Notes: a model not told the origin generated them from the sequence alone. A DNA stretch of 64,000 bases from Geitlerinema sp. PCC 7407 (GCF_000317045.1 NC_019703.1:1538501-1602500), one strand, 5' to 3'; counted from the stretch's first letter, positions 1 to 9,427 are shown. Numbers and translations are program-made.

Positions 1-209
1 CGGGCGATCGCCGCTGCCACGTCAGGGTTTTGCTCCAGGTAGTACTGGGCGTTGAAAAGGGGGCCGGGGTCGCGCCCTTCGAAGCGACCAAAGGTCTCGA
101 AGTGGGCCTGGCCATTCGGGAAATCTCCCTGACCGATGCTGTAGTAGACGTCGGGGTTGGTGAAGCGGTAGAAATTATCGTCGAACAGCGAAAGGAAGGT
201 CAGCGACAT
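1..209 (-). CDS. NPDV-repeat protein, N-terminal fragment (runs off left edge)
   Basis: The minus strand is open from an ATG at 207-209 to the window edge, giving 69 codons with no stop. The translation begins MSLTFLSLFDDNFY and contains two copies of a degenerate motif: FTNPDVYYSIGQG followed by HFETFGRFEGRDP, then YYLEQNPDVAAAIA. This NPDV...YG..EGR pattern is repeated in many secreted or calcium-binding cyanobacterial proteins (for example hemolysin-type or peptidase-fused ones). The function depends on the missing C-terminal part and is unknown. No Shine-Dalgarno sequence is obvious before the ATG. The plus-strand open frame over the same bases looks like a shadow. Confidence 0.7.
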   Translation of the reverse strand, partial: MSLTFLSLFDDNFYRFTNPDVYYSIGQGDFPNGQAHFETFGRFEGRDPGPLFNAQYYLEQNPDVAAAIA

Positions 210-1100
210 AGCAGTTGCAAGGTGAGAGCACAGGTAGATTGGCAGCACAGTCTGTCCCCACCAAGTCTGGGGGGAAGTCAATCCCGGCGATCGCCAGGAT
301 CGAAAACCATCAGAGGGGCGATCGCGTCTCGGTGCTTGGCTGCCCTAGGCAGGCCCTTTTGCCGTCTAACGGGGGCAAAATAGGGCGAGTCGCAGGCAAA
401 GACCGTCAGGCGATCGCGCTCGGTTATAAAAGCCGAGATATGGGGGCAGAGAGTATTTCTGGGTTGCTCCGATCTGTGGGCGGTTCCTCAGCGAGGCTTC
501 AGCAGCCAGAATTGAGGGCGGACTTGGCAAAGAAGCACTGAGTCTTGGGGGCAAATCGCTGCGGCCTTTCAGGGGAGAGCAGCGGAACATCAGAAACGTC
601 TAAACAAGACCCAGGCTCATGTCGGAGCCCAGAGACTGCTGGGCTTCCAGCAGGGTGCACAGAGTGGGGGCATGGAAACGATGACAACCCTGACAAATAC
701 GTACTGGCAACAAGCAAAAAGCGAGTTTTCAAAGGGGGATGACCAAAGACTTGCTGAGAGGGCTCAGTACATAATCGTACTCACAATCTTAGTTAGATCC
801 ACTGAACGTGAAATTACGGTGTTCTGAATTTTACCGTTTCTTTAATTCCTGTGGCGCTTCATTAGAGTTGTCATGAAGTCTTAAGAAATAATGTAGACAA
901 TATTTTCAAAAAACGTTCCTAGGACCAGCTTTATGCACTAAAAGCGCGCTAAATGCTCCAAAGAAAGTTTTTATAGGCGATTAAGCCAGTTTTTGGCCTT
1001 TAAGCTTCTAAAAATCATCGAGTCTAGTCAAAACAATTTTGAATTTGTCAGGCCGGAATTGATAGATTCTTCTGATAGGTTTGGCGCGACAGCCGCAATG
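210..1100. other. Long intergenic region without a recognisable gene
   Basis: About 890 bases with only short open frames of low-complexity, non-protein-like composition. The left part is GC-rich with scattered HIP1 octamers. The part from about 740 to 1080 is clearly AT-rich. It separates two leftward genes, so the left side should hold the promoter of the NPDV-repeat gene. I see no tRNA, transposase or clear repeat here. Confidence 0.5.
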
Positions 1101-1136
1101 CGCGATCGCCCCTGTCACCAGAAAGGGGCGATCGCG
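1101..1136 (-). terminator. HIP1-based hairpin after the M41-like gene
   Basis: A perfect 13-base inverted repeat (arms 1101-1113 and 1124-1136) surrounds a 10-base loop; each arm contains a GCGATCGC octamer. It lies about 40 bases past the stop of the leftward M41-like gene. There is no strong T-run on the minus strand, so termination is likely but not certain. Confidence 0.45.
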
Positions 1137-1173
1137 CTCTAGCCAAAGCTTGGACAAGGATTGGGCGGGTGGC

Positions 1174-1869
1174 CTAGGAGTGCGTAGGGCTCAGGAGATG
1201 CTGGTCGATGATCTGACAGCAATCTTCCACGGAGGCCCGCTGCTTCATCGCAGCGACCAGCGCTTCGTAGGCTTCCCAATGGGTTTCTAGGAGGGTGCGG
1301 GCGCGCAGGTCGGACCAGCGCACTTTCTGGCTGCCTTCCTCGGGCGATCGCCGCATTTGAGCCCAGAGCTGCTGAAACTTGGCCCGATCGTCTGCGCCCC
1401 CCTCGACATTGCCGTAGACCAGCTTTTCGGCGGCGGCGCCCGCCATCCACACCGTGCAGTAGCGATCGATGGAGACGCTGGAGATCAGGCCTTGCTGGAG
1501 TTCTCCTTCGAGGGGACCGAGGTCAAACTGCACGCCGCCCTGGGCTGGCTGGCCTTGGCGAAAGGCTTCCCAGGCGTTGAGGGCGTAGCTGGTGACGGGG
1601 ATGCCCAAAATGTAGGCCGCCAGGAAGTGTCCCGCTTCGTGGTGCAAGACGCGATCGCGATGCGCCTGGGAGAAACTGGAGAGCCAGTCGATCAGCAGGG
1701 TGCCGCTCTGCCCCTGCCAAGCCCAAGCGTCGAGGGTGGCGATGCCCAGAATGCCGACCACGGCGATCGCAGGAATCGCGGGAGACAGGTTCAGCGCTGG
1801 CCCTACCAAGGCCGAAAGCGTCATCCCAAAAACGGCGATCGCCGTGACATTCAGCGCAGTTTGATTCAT
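1174..1869 (-). CDS. M41-like (FtsH-type) zinc peptidase lacking an AAA domain
   Basis: A 231-residue protein. Two hydrophobic segments near residues 8-25 and 30-52 suggest an N-terminal membrane anchor. A zinc-binding HEAGH sits at about 77-81, followed by the helix AAYILGIPV. A second motif, MAGAAAEKLVYGN...GADD, matches the GG.AAE...GA..D segment of FtsH that carries the third metal ligand. FtsH itself is over 600 residues; here the ATPase module is absent. Cyanobacterial homologues are usually annotated as ATP-dependent Zn protease, but nothing here can hydrolyse ATP. The longest frame starts with a TTG at 1896; I prefer the ATG at 1869. Membrane protein turnover is the likely role, by inference. 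Confidence 0.75.
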   Translation of the reverse strand: MNQTALNVTAIAVFGMTLSALVGPALNLSPAIPAIAVVGILGIATLDAWAWQGQSGTLLIDWLSSFSQAHRDRVLHHEAGHFLAAYILGIPVTSYALNAWEAFRQGQPAQGGVQFDLGPLEGELQQGLISSVSIDRYCTVWMAGAAAEKLVYGNVEGGADDRAKFQQLWAQMRRSPEEGSQKVRWSDLRARTLLETHWEAYEALVAAMKQRASVEDCCQIIDQHLLSPTHS

Positions 1870-2003
1870 CCGTGAGTGCTCGCTCTTGAAAGACAACAGG
1901 CAAAAAGTCCGAAGACGTTCGAAAAAACTTGAAAAGTCCTAAAAAGTCCTGATAAATCCGCAAAAAACTGCAAAAAACTGCTTTTTGGGATATTTTCGTG
2001 TCC

Positions 2004-2825
2004 CTAGGGCGCTGCCTCGGGAGCTGTTTCAGCAGTCCGCTCCCGCGCTTTGTAGAACGTCTCTAGACTGGCGCGATCGCCCACGTAGCGCCAGTGCCAA
2101 GGTTCATAGCTGACGCCCTGGGGATTGCCCTGGGGAAAGGACAGCTCAAAGCTGTAAAAAGCGGCATTTTGCTGGAGCCACTGAAAGGCCCGCGTCTCCT
2201 CGAAGCTTTGGCTCAAGTTGGTCGCTGGCGTATTGCCGTCCCCGATGTCCACAGCGTAGCCGGTGTGGTGCTCGCTGTAGCCGGGAGGCGCGCTGACCTC
2301 AGCCCGCTTGGTCGCAACCTGGCCGCGCTCCGCCTTGACTTCAAAGAATAGATACTCCTGATCAGCCAGCGATCGAAAGCCAGAAATGGGGACCAGAGAC
2401 ACTCCCTCGGCGGCCGCCGCACTCACCATGGCGCTGAACTGGTCCGCAGCGGCCTGACGAAGCTGAATGCTGCCGTCGGGCGTGATGGAGCGCAGAGTTT
2501 CTCGGGGCGCTTCTTCGTAGCTGAAGTGGCCCAGCAGCGTGCCATCTTCTGGGTTGGGGGTGTCGGTGCCGGGGCTGGGCGCAGTAGCGGAATTGCTGGG
2601 GGATGCGCTGGGGTTTGCCGCAACGGGGTTGGGCGCGGGGCGGGTGCGTAAAACGACGCTGAAGACGATCCCCAGGAGCAGGGCGATCGCGGCGGCACCC
2701 CCTCCAATCCACAGCAACCGCTGGGATGAAGAAGCATGGGGGGCAATCGGTGTATCTCTCACCGCAGCGGGAATATCGTCCGGTGAATTTAAGCCTTTGT
2801 TGGAGTTGCCCGAGACCTTATCCAC
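2004..2825 (-). CDS. VanY-type D-alanyl-D-alanine carboxypeptidase (M15B)
   Basis: A 273-residue protein with one transmembrane segment (about 37-59), a Pro/Ser/Ala-rich linker and a C-terminal M15 peptidase domain. The family signature is complete: SGFRS (about 148-152), SEHHTGYAVDIG (about 184-195, with the zinc His and Asp) and EPWHWRYVG (about 241-249, with the catalytic Glu and last His). It should trim the terminal D-Ala from peptidoglycan stem peptides outside the membrane. The GTG at 2825 is chosen because AGGAG lies 7 bases upstream; the longer frame starts at a TTG at 2852. A single-gene unit divergent from the AEC transporter. Confidence 0.85.
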   Translation of the reverse strand: MDKVSGNSNKGLNSPDDIPAAVRDTPIAPHASSSQRLLWIGGGAAAIALLLGIVFSVVLRTRPAPNPVAANPSASPSNSATAPSPGTDTPNPEDGTLLGHFSYEEAPRETLRSITPDGSIQLRQAAADQFSAMVSAAAAEGVSLVPISGFRSLADQEYLFFEVKAERGQVATKRAEVSAPPGYSEHHTGYAVDIGDGNTPATNLSQSFEETRAFQWLQQNAAFYSFELSFPQGNPQGVSYEPWHWRYVGDRASLETFYKARERTAETAPEAAP

Positions 2826-2970
2826 CGCTCTGCTCCTGCCCTGCGAACGCAACTTCTCAAGTGTACTGTGTCAATCTGGTTACCCAGGGTAGCCTAGAAC
2901 TTCGCTCTCTGGCACCTGCTTGACGCGCTACCCTAGAGGTTTTTCTGGCGATCGCCCCTTTTCTTCCTCC

Positions 2971-3942
2971 ATGACAAACTTTGGCCCAAAACTGCTTGGC
3001 CTCTACCTCCAGCTAGGAGGCGGCATCGCGATCGGCTGGCTCTTGGGGCGCTGGCTGCCGCCATCGGTGGCGCTTCGCTTGGGCCAAAGCCTGTTTTGGG
3101 TGGGAGTGCCGCTGAGTATCTTTAGCTTCTTGCGCCAGACCGATCTGTCGGGCGGTGTCTGGATCGCGCCGATCGCGGCCTGGGCGGCCATGCTGCTGGG
3201 AATTGCCTTGGCGGCGCTGTGGATGCGTCGCTCCAGTCAGCGCTTGGGACCAGGGACGGACGGCCCCCTCTCCCCCTGGGCAAAGCCATCCCAGGGCAGC
3301 TTCTTGCTCTCCTCGATGGTGGGCAACACCGGATATCTGGGCTATCCGATCGCCCTGGCCATTGCCGGCCCGCAATACTTTGGCTGGGCGCTCTTTTATG
3401 ACCTGATCGGCTCGACCATCGGAGCCTATGGCTTGGGGGTCTTGATCGCGGCGCGCTATGGCATGAGTGCCCCGAGCAATCTGCAGATGCTGCAAGCCCT
3501 GCTGAAAAATCCTGCCTTGGCCAGTCTGCTGCTGGGCCTGCTGTGGAAGGATCAGCCCATGCCCGCGCTGCTGGAGCGAACCCTCAGTCATTTGGCCTGG
3601 GGCGTGATCGGCGTGGCCCTGGTCCTCTTGGGGATGCGCCTCAGTCAGCTTGCGACCTGGAATCAGTGGCCCCACGCGATCGCCAGCCTCACGATCAAAA
3701 TGCTGATTGTGCCCCTGGTCTTGGGCGCGGCGCTGCCCTGGCTGGGGCTCAGTAGCCCAGCTCAGCAGGTTTTGATTTTGCAGATGGCCATGCCGCCTGC
3801 CTTCGCGACCTTGGTGATTACAGAGGCCTACGATCTCGATCGCAGCCTGACTGTCACCTCACTGGCCGTCGGTACCTTCAGCTTGTTGATAGTTCTGCCG
3901 TTTTGGCTGTGGCTTTTTGGCTTCACCGCTAGTTCAGCCTAG
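2971..3942 (+). CDS. AEC-family (auxin efflux carrier-like) transporter
   Basis: A 323-residue polytopic membrane protein with about ten hydrophobic segments in the two-half arrangement of the AEC/PIN-like family. Family features visible are the N-terminal GGGIAIGWLLGR helix, SSMVGNTGYLGYPI in the middle and the MAMPPAFATLVITEAY segment near the C-terminus. Bacterial AEC members export malonate, malate or other organic anions; the substrate cannot be read from sequence. The ATG at 2971 is preferred over an upstream TTG at 2920 because the hydrophobic core starts directly after it. A strong hairpin follows the stop immediately. Confidence 0.85.
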   Translation: MTNFGPKLLGLYLQLGGGIAIGWLLGRWLPPSVALRLGQSLFWVGVPLSIFSFLRQTDLSGGVWIAPIAAWAAMLLGIALAALWMRRSSQRLGPGTDGPLSPWAKPSQGSFLLSSMVGNTGYLGYPIALAIAGPQYFGWALFYDLIGSTIGAYGLGVLIAARYGMSAPSNLQMLQALLKNPALASLLLGLLWKDQPMPALLERTLSHLAWGVIGVALVLLGMRLSQLATWNQWPHAIASLTIKMLIVPLVLGAALPWLGLSSPAQQVLILQMAMPPAFATLVITEAYDLDRSLTVTSLAVGTFSLLIVLPFWLWLFGFTASSA

Positions 3943-3982
3943 GCGTTAGGGCGTGAGGGCGATCGCCCTCACACCCTAACGC
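3943..3982 (+). terminator. HIP1-centred hairpin after the AEC transporter
   Basis: An 18-base inverted repeat with one mismatch (3943-3960 against 3965-3982), centred on a GATC that is part of a HIP1 octamer, starting at the base after the TAG stop. No T-run follows, but stem stability is high. It may also serve the convergent MshEN-like gene. Confidence 0.55.
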
Positions 3983-4052
3983 TGAAACTGCTGCTGCACA
4001 CCGAGTGGACTGCCTACCGGCCAAGCTAATCGTTAACGAGAACGCGGCAGTC

Positions 4053-4418
4053 CTAGCCAGCCCAGGAGACATCGTCTCTGGGCGCGCTCGATGGAACGCT
4101 AGTGGACCTTGGCGCAGATGTGGGCTGCGATCGCTGCCGAGTCTTGTCCGGATAGGCGATTCCCGCTTGCTTGGCGGATTCTCGCTCCGGCACGATCACC
4201 TTTTGCATCAGATACTCAATGGTCTGTTGCTTGACCCAGCCCCGGGTCGCCAAAATCTCGCCAAACCGCATGCCCGTGACTTGCTGGTCATTGAGCACGA
4301 CATCCACCTGCGCCGGCGTAATCAATCCAGCCTCGATCAGGTATGCACCCAGCCGTTTGTTGCCGCCCAGCGCAGAAGAAACCGTTTCTACGTGGTAGCG
4401 GCTGCTCGAGTCTCGCAT
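4053..4418 (-). CDS. Stand-alone MshEN-type (GspE N-terminal-like) protein
   Basis: A 121-residue soluble protein. Two consecutive half-motifs of the MshEN fold are visible: RLGAYLIEAGLITPAQ...LNDQ (22-45) and RFGEILATRGWVKQQ...YLMQ (51-72). They follow the pattern R.G..L...G........L..Q known for cyclic-di-GMP-binding MshE N-domains and for the N-termini of type II secretion and type IV pilus ATPases. No ATPase domain is attached. The last 45 residues are Ser/Pro/Arg-rich and probably disordered. AGAGGTGA precedes the ATG at 4418 at good spacing. A role as a small c-di-GMP receptor or pilus adaptor is inference. Confidence 0.7.
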   Translation of the reverse strand: MRDSSSRYHVETVSSALGGNKRLGAYLIEAGLITPAQVDVVLNDQQVTGMRFGEILATRGWVKQQTIEYLMQKVIVPERESAKQAGIAYPDKTRQRSQPTSAPRSTSVPSSAPRDDVSWAG

Positions 4419-4720
4419 GGGTCACCTCTGTCGGTGTCAACTTCAAAAACTGCCTGCGATCGCCCGCATCATAGGCCCTAGAATCAACCCCTCAAAGCAC
4501 CGCCGAAGTCAGGCAGAGCAGGACGCCTTGGGCCTTTCACTCTAAAAGACAAAGGGCTGTTGGCACCACTGCTTGGTCTTTTGAGGGGATTGGGTCCAGT
4601 ATAGCAACGGCGCTAGGAAGCGTTTGGGCCGCCCCCTGGCACCCCAAAACCGGCTCTATAGTTAGCAGCTTGAGTTGGGAGAGCGACATTTCTGAGCGTC
4701 CTAGAGCGTCCGAGACTGTC
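4419..4720. other. Intergenic region upstream of the MshEN-like gene
   Basis: About 300 bases between two leftward genes, with no coding frame that looks real. It should contain the promoter of the MshEN-like gene. The heptamer GTCCTAG occurs twice near 4698-4725, which I cannot interpret. Confidence 0.4.
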
Positions 4721-5260
4721 CTAGCTGACGGGGCTAGCTGCCGGGGCCGTTTTTGCGGCCAGTTCGGCGGGTGTCATCTGCTCGTAGCGCTCAAAGGGCT
4801 GATGAATCCAGGGGTTGTGGGGCAGGTGGTCGACGTAGTAGTCCGGCGCAATGACCGAACAGGCCTTGTACCACAAGACCGCAGTGCGCACCTCGTCGAT
4901 GTAGAACCCATAGCGCCGATCCAGCCAGGTCAAGGTGCGCTGGAGGGTGATGCCTGAGTCCACCAAGTCATCCACAAGCAAAATATGGCTGCCCAGGTTG
5001 GCGGTAGTTTTCGTGAGGTCCTGGGAGAACGTCAGCGACCCTCGCAGGCGGTTGTTGGGGCCGCCGTAGGAGGAGGTGGCCAAGATGGCGAGCGGAACGT
5101 CGTAGAGCCGAGACAAAATGTCTCCAACCCGCACGCCGCCCTTGGCGAGACAAACAATCTGATTGAACTCCCAGCCTGACTGGTAAATCAGCGTGGAAAG
5201 CTGCTCAATTTTTTGGTGGTAGTCCGCCCAGGTGACGTATAAATCTGAGGTCTCCGACAT
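4721..5260 (-). CDS. Phosphoribosyltransferase (hypoxanthine/xanthine type)
   Basis: A 179-residue type I phosphoribosyltransferase. The PRPP-binding loop is HILLVDDLVDSGIT (about 92-105), with the two acidic residues followed by the small-residue loop; VCLAKGGVRVGD (about 36-47) matches the pyrophosphate loop region. LATSSYGG is the flexible flap area. Such enzymes transfer phosphoribose from PRPP to a purine base in salvage; the exact base is not determinable. The C-terminal YVDHLPHNPWIHQPFE is typical of the archaeal/cyanobacterial xanthine-hypoxanthine branch. The ATG at 5260 is preferred to a TTG six codons upstream. Confidence 0.8.
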   Translation of the reverse strand: MSETSDLYVTWADYHQKIEQLSTLIYQSGWEFNQIVCLAKGGVRVGDILSRLYDVPLAILATSSYGGPNNRLRGSLTFSQDLTKTTANLGSHILLVDDLVDSGITLQRTLTWLDRRYGFYIDEVRTAVLWYKACSVIAPDYYVDHLPHNPWIHQPFERYEQMTPAELAAKTAPAASPVS

Positions 5261-5392
5261 GGCTGCTGGAAAATCCAAAAGACAGGTGAGTTCGGCCAGT
5301 GAGCATCATACAACTGCGACAGGAGTTGTGCTGGCTTGTGATAAACATCCTGGGTTGGCGGCAGGTCGGAGAAAGCGGGACTGACGCCTCCG

Positions 5393-5578
5393 CTACTGGC
5401 CGAATTCGAGGCGGGCTTGCTCGACGATGTCTGCGGTGACGGTCTCGGTGTCGGCGGCGCGGGCTAGGGCTTCGATGCGCTGACGGGCCTGGGCTCGTAC
5501 AAAGAAGGGAATATTTTTGAGCTTTTCCTCCGCTGCGGCAGTCCACCGGAGGGTGTCGGAATAGTTGCGCTCTCCCAT
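5393..5578 (-). CDS. Small PCP-reductase-like domain protein
   Basis: A 61-residue protein made of a single domain resembling the C-terminal PCP_red domain of the light-independent protochlorophyllide reductase subunit ChlB: W...[17 protein letters not shown] (about 12-32), RIEALARA, and [10 protein letters not shown] near the end. Cyanobacteria carry several such free-standing copies; their function is not established. It follows the usual length for these free copies. The ATG is at 5578. It is encoded leftward, upstream of the phosphoribosyltransferase with a 130-base gap, so cotranscription is possible. Confidence 0.75.
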   Translation of the reverse strand: MGERNYSDTLRWTAAAEEKLKNIPFFVRAQARQRIEALARAADTETVTADIVEQARLEFGQ

Positions 5579-6222
5579 GGCTTCTAGAACCTCCCGAAGT
5601 AGAAAATATCGCCGCTACTCCGAAGAAAGGGCGATCGCTCTGAGTGCTCCCCCATCTTACCGAGGCGGCGATGGGCAAGTCTCAACTGTTGCCAACTATT
5701 TACGTATTGAGCAGGGCTGATGGGGTGTCCCAGAGGCCTCTGGGCTTCTGGAGCTTGTTCGGGAACGGACAGCCGCGCGAGCGGGTCTTTAGAGAGACGC
5801 CACAAGCCCATTTTTGGGAGTTAGGGGGCGGTGACGGGGCTGAGGGGCGATCGCAGATGAGCTTTGAAGGCAGGCGATCGCCCCTGAGAGTTTCTTGGCT
5901 AATGGTGAATAATGCGGTCGCCTTTAGGCCTAGGTAGTTGATGGGCTGGCCTTTCTGAGCATTCGCCAGCCTGGAAAAATTACAAATTCTGACTATTCAG
6001 GAATATTACTGAATTAACTCGCTAAGCTCGAAAATTTGATACAAAATAAAGATGGATCACGTATCGAAAATTAACTTTTTCGAGAGTAGAAAAACTCCTG
6101 AAAAGCTAGCCTTTTGCCTCCTAGACAAACAAAAGTAGGATATTTTATCCAAAAAACTACGGAATAGCAGAGGGGTAGCGTGTGTTTTAAATTACACTAA
6201 TCGTCACTGCGATTCAGCACTT
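5579..6222. other. Intergenic region, divergent promoters
   Basis: About 640 bases between the leftward PCP-like gene and the rightward coiled-coil gene. The left part is GC-rich and contains an inverted repeat of HIP1-containing arms (5844-5854 and 5874-5884). From about 5950 to 6200 it is AT-rich, as expected for the promoter of the 6223 gene. No coding frame looks convincing. Confidence 0.45.
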
Positions 6223-6405
6223 ATGGAAATTGATGAGCTTGAGACCCGCTACCGAGATCAAATTGACCTGCTCTTGAACGAATTGCAGACGGTGAGCTTG
6301 CTAGCGGTGCAGCTCGAAGCCAGAATTAGTCAAATTAGCAGCTCAATTCAGGATCTCAGCCGGGTTGTGGAGGACTACATTGACGACCAGCGCAACCCAA
6401 AGTGA
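6223..6405 (+). CDS. Small coiled-coil protein of unknown function
   Basis: A 60-residue acidic protein beginning MEIDELETRYRDQIDLLL. Leucine, isoleucine and valine recur at heptad spacing through most of its length, so it should form a helical coiled coil. There is no signal peptide or membrane segment. It begins at an ATG after a long AT-rich upstream region and converges with the response regulator gene 36 bases downstream. I do not recognise the family. Codon use looks like that of the neighbours, which supports a real gene. Confidence 0.55.
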   Translation: MEIDELETRYRDQIDLLLNELQTVSLLAVQLEARISQISSSIQDLSRVVEDYIDDQRNPK

Positions 6406-6441
6406 AGGGATGTCAGGGTGCTTTGGCGTACTGCTTGTGCC

Positions 6442-6849
6442 TCACGACCGCTCGAGCTCTACCTCGATCGCTTCTCGCAGTAGCAGTGGATTGATGGGTT
6501 TCACGAAGTATCGTCGGGCACCGAGCGCCAAAGCACGCTTTTGGTCGGTGACAAAGGCGAAAGCTGAGACCACGATGACTGGTAATCGGCTCCACTGAGG
6601 GTGCTGACGAAGCTCGCTCAGGAGCTGAAAGCCATCAATGTAGGGAAGCTTAAGGTCTAGCAGGATAATGTCGGGATGGATTTCGGCGATCGCCCCAAAG
6701 AGGTTCGTTCCGTCGGGCAGGTCAGTGACTTCGTAGTGAAAATGAACCAAATATTCACTCAGAAGCCGACGGTTGATGTCATTGTCCTCGATTAACAAGA
6801 TCCGAGCGTGGCTGGCAGGCTCTGAAGCGATCGGTTCGGTGGGGCTCAC
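6442..6849 (-). CDS. Single-domain response regulator (CheY-like)
   Basis: A 135-residue receiver domain with no output domain. Conserved positions are all visible: acidic pair ED at 21-22, phospho-acceptor Asp65 in IILLDLKLP, Ser95 in VVSAFA and Lys117 in FVKPIN. Such stand-alone receivers relay phosphate in phosphorelays or act by protein contact. No histidine kinase is nearby, so the partner is unknown. Translation starts at a GTG (6849) with a short Ser/Pro-rich leader; no in-frame ATG precedes the conserved core. Confidence 0.85.
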   Translation of the reverse strand: MSPTEPIASEPASHARILLIEDNDINRRLLSEYLVHFHYEVTDLPDGTNLFGAIAEIHPDIILLDLKLPYIDGFQLLSELRQHPQWSRLPVIVVSAFAFVTDQKRALALGARRYFVKPINPLLLREAIEVELERS

Positions 6850-7020
6850 GGTGTGACGCTAGGGGCTTGTCTTGAGAATGAGTGCTGATCCCATCATCTT
6901 AAGATCTCCGAGAGACTCTTGCTAGCGTGAAGAGTATTTGGCGATAAAAACGACGGATCCCAGGCAACTCAGGGGAACAATAGCAGAAAGACTGACTTGC
7001 GATCGCCGGTCGCCGATATC

Positions 7021-7239
7021 ATGTTTACGAAATCCAACCTAACCCTGTTGTTTTTGGTTCTGCTTGTGTACATTGCCATTGGTGACAAGGTGTTGCCGGG
7101 GGCGATCGGAGCCCCAAGCCGCCAAATTCGAGAAACTGCCAACGGCGCCTTGCTCAGTCTGTTTCCAGATTGGCAGCCGAAAACCAATCCCTACGGGCGA
7201 ACCGAGCGGGCGATCGATCAGGAAAACCAAGGCCGCTAG
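7021..7239 (+). CDS. Small single-span membrane protein, unknown function
   Basis: A 72-residue protein from the ATG at 7021. One hydrophobic segment, NLTLLFLVLLVYIAIG (about 5-20), is followed by a polar tail ending in DQENQGR. The longer frame uses a weak start at 6997. I recognise the general type of conserved short cyanobacterial membrane protein but not a named family. It converges with ilvC; the terminator just downstream reads in the ilvC direction. Confidence 0.6.
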   Translation: MFTKSNLTLLFLVLLVYIAIGDKVLPGAIGAPSRQIRETANGALLSLFPDWQPKTNPYGRTERAIDQENQGR

Positions 7240-7242
7240 GGC

Positions 7243-7270
7243 AAAAAAAATCCCCTCGCGTGGAGGGGAT
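7243..7270 (-). terminator. Rho-independent terminator of ilvC
   Basis: On the minus strand an 8-base stem (7263-7270 with 7250-7257), a 5-base loop, and a T-tract of eight (7243-7250 on the plus strand reads as A). It lies about 75 bases past the ilvC stop. A second HIP1 hairpin (7298-7327) lies between. Confidence 0.85.
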
Positions 7271-7342
7271 AAAATGCTAATCCTCAAACTGGAGATGGGC
7301 GATCGCGCCTGATAAAGGGCGATCGCCAAACACCCTGAAACT

Positions 7343-8407
<1,065 letters not shown>

Positions 8408-8496
8408 CTAGGGAGCCTTGAGGACTTCGCAGCAGTTCTGCCGCAGTGGATGGGCCCGTGCGGCCACCCTTCAGCCCCAGCCCCGCCTCCATGCAA

Positions 8497-8522
8497 AGAG
8501 AGGGGGCGATCGCCCCCTCTCT
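8497..8522 (-). terminator. Palindromic hairpin after gatC
   Basis: A perfect 26-base palindrome (arms of 12, AT in the centre) built around a HIP1 octamer, 40 bases past the leftward gatC stop. There is no long T-run. Probably a 3' end for the ycf3-gatC transcript. Confidence 0.5.
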
Positions 8523-8560
8523 CAAATCCGGCTCATTTGCCCCAGCAACCGGAAATCTTG

Positions 8561-8851
8561 CTATTCGCCGCCCATAATCTGCGGGACGCGGAAGTAGTCG
8601 CCCTCTTGCTCGGGCGCACCCGCCAGCACCACATCACGATCGCCGTAGGGCTGTAGCGTATCGGGGCGGGTGATGTTGCTCACGTCGATGGCCCGGGTTG
8701 TCGGCGGCACCGCCTCCGTCTCCAGCTCGCTCAGCTGCTCCACGTATTCCAGGATGCTGCTGAGCTGGGTGGCGAACTGAGTTTCTTCCTCAGCCGTCAG
8801 CTCCAGACGGGCCAGGTTTGCCACTTTGTGAACTTGCTCGCGATCAATCAT
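8561..8851 (-). CDS. gatC: Aspartyl/glutamyl-tRNA amidotransferase subunit C
   Basis: A 96-residue GatC, the small wrapping subunit of GatCAB, which converts Glu-tRNA(Gln) and Asp-tRNA(Asn) to the amidated forms. Typical features are the N-terminal [17 protein letters not shown] helix, the [13 protein letters not shown] helix and the C-terminal extended belt with [12 protein letters not shown] and YFRVPQIM. Length is normal. gatA and gatB are not in the window, the common cyanobacterial situation of a dispersed complex. It sits 54 bases downstream of ycf3 in the same direction, so cotranscription is plausible. Confidence 0.95.
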   Translation of the reverse strand: MIDREQVHKVANLARLELTAEEETQFATQLSSILEYVEQLSELETEAVPPTTRAIDVSNITRPDTLQPYGDRDVVLAGAPEQEGDYFRVPQIMGGE

Positions 8852-8905
8852 GAATCTTCATCAACGTAGGACAGGGTTAGCAATCTAGGCCAGCGCGGCC
8901 TGTAC

Positions 8906-9427
8906 TTAGAAGAAAATATCCATCTTGGAGCGGCCCGTGGTTTTGAGCCAGTTCTGGGCTTCGATGTAGTTGTTGGGCGCGAGACGAATCGCCCGCTTCC
9001 AGTATTCTGCGGCCTTGTCAAACCACTCCTCGGCCGCTTCGAGGTCTCCCTGCTCCTTGGTCTCGTCTCCCTTGAAGTGGTAGATCACTGCCACATTGTT
9101 GAGGGCCTGGGGCAGACGGGGATTGAGTTCTAGGGCCTCGTGATAGGACTCTAGGGCCTTGTCGTGATCGCCGTTGCTGGTGTAGATCAGCCCCACATTG
9201 TAGAGAATGTAGCTGCGATCGTAGGGGTCTTGCTCCAGACGAAGCGCTTCTTCGTAGTTCTTCATGGCCTCGGCATATTCGCCGTCTGCCTGGGCTGACA
9301 TGCCGTCCCGATAGTAGGCAAAGGCTTCCTTCGCGGCTTGGTTGGTGGGCAGCAGCTTGAGGATCAGGTCTGCCATCACCGTGAAGGTTTTGTCGATGAA
9401 GTTGTCGTTGCGTTGTGTTCTTGGCAT
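8906..9427 (-). CDS. ycf3: Photosystem I assembly protein Ycf3
   Basis: A 173-residue Ycf3, a thylakoid-associated chaperone for assembling photosystem I subunits. It opens with [20 protein letters not shown] and contains three tetratricopeptide repeats (about 35-68, 72-105 and 120-153), including [18 protein letters not shown] and [18 protein letters not shown], then ends in the conserved GRSKMDIFF-type tail. Length equals the chloroplast and cyanobacterial orthologues. Start ATG at 9427. Confidence 0.97.
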   Translation of the reverse strand: MPRTQRNDNFIDKTFTVMADLILKLLPTNQAAKEAFAYYRDGMSAQADGEYAEAMKNYEEALRLEQDPYDRSYILYNVGLIYTSNGDHDKALESYHEALELNPRLPQALNNVAVIYHFKGDETKEQGDLEAAEEWFDKAAEYWKRAIRLAPNNYIEAQNWLKTTGRSKMDIFF

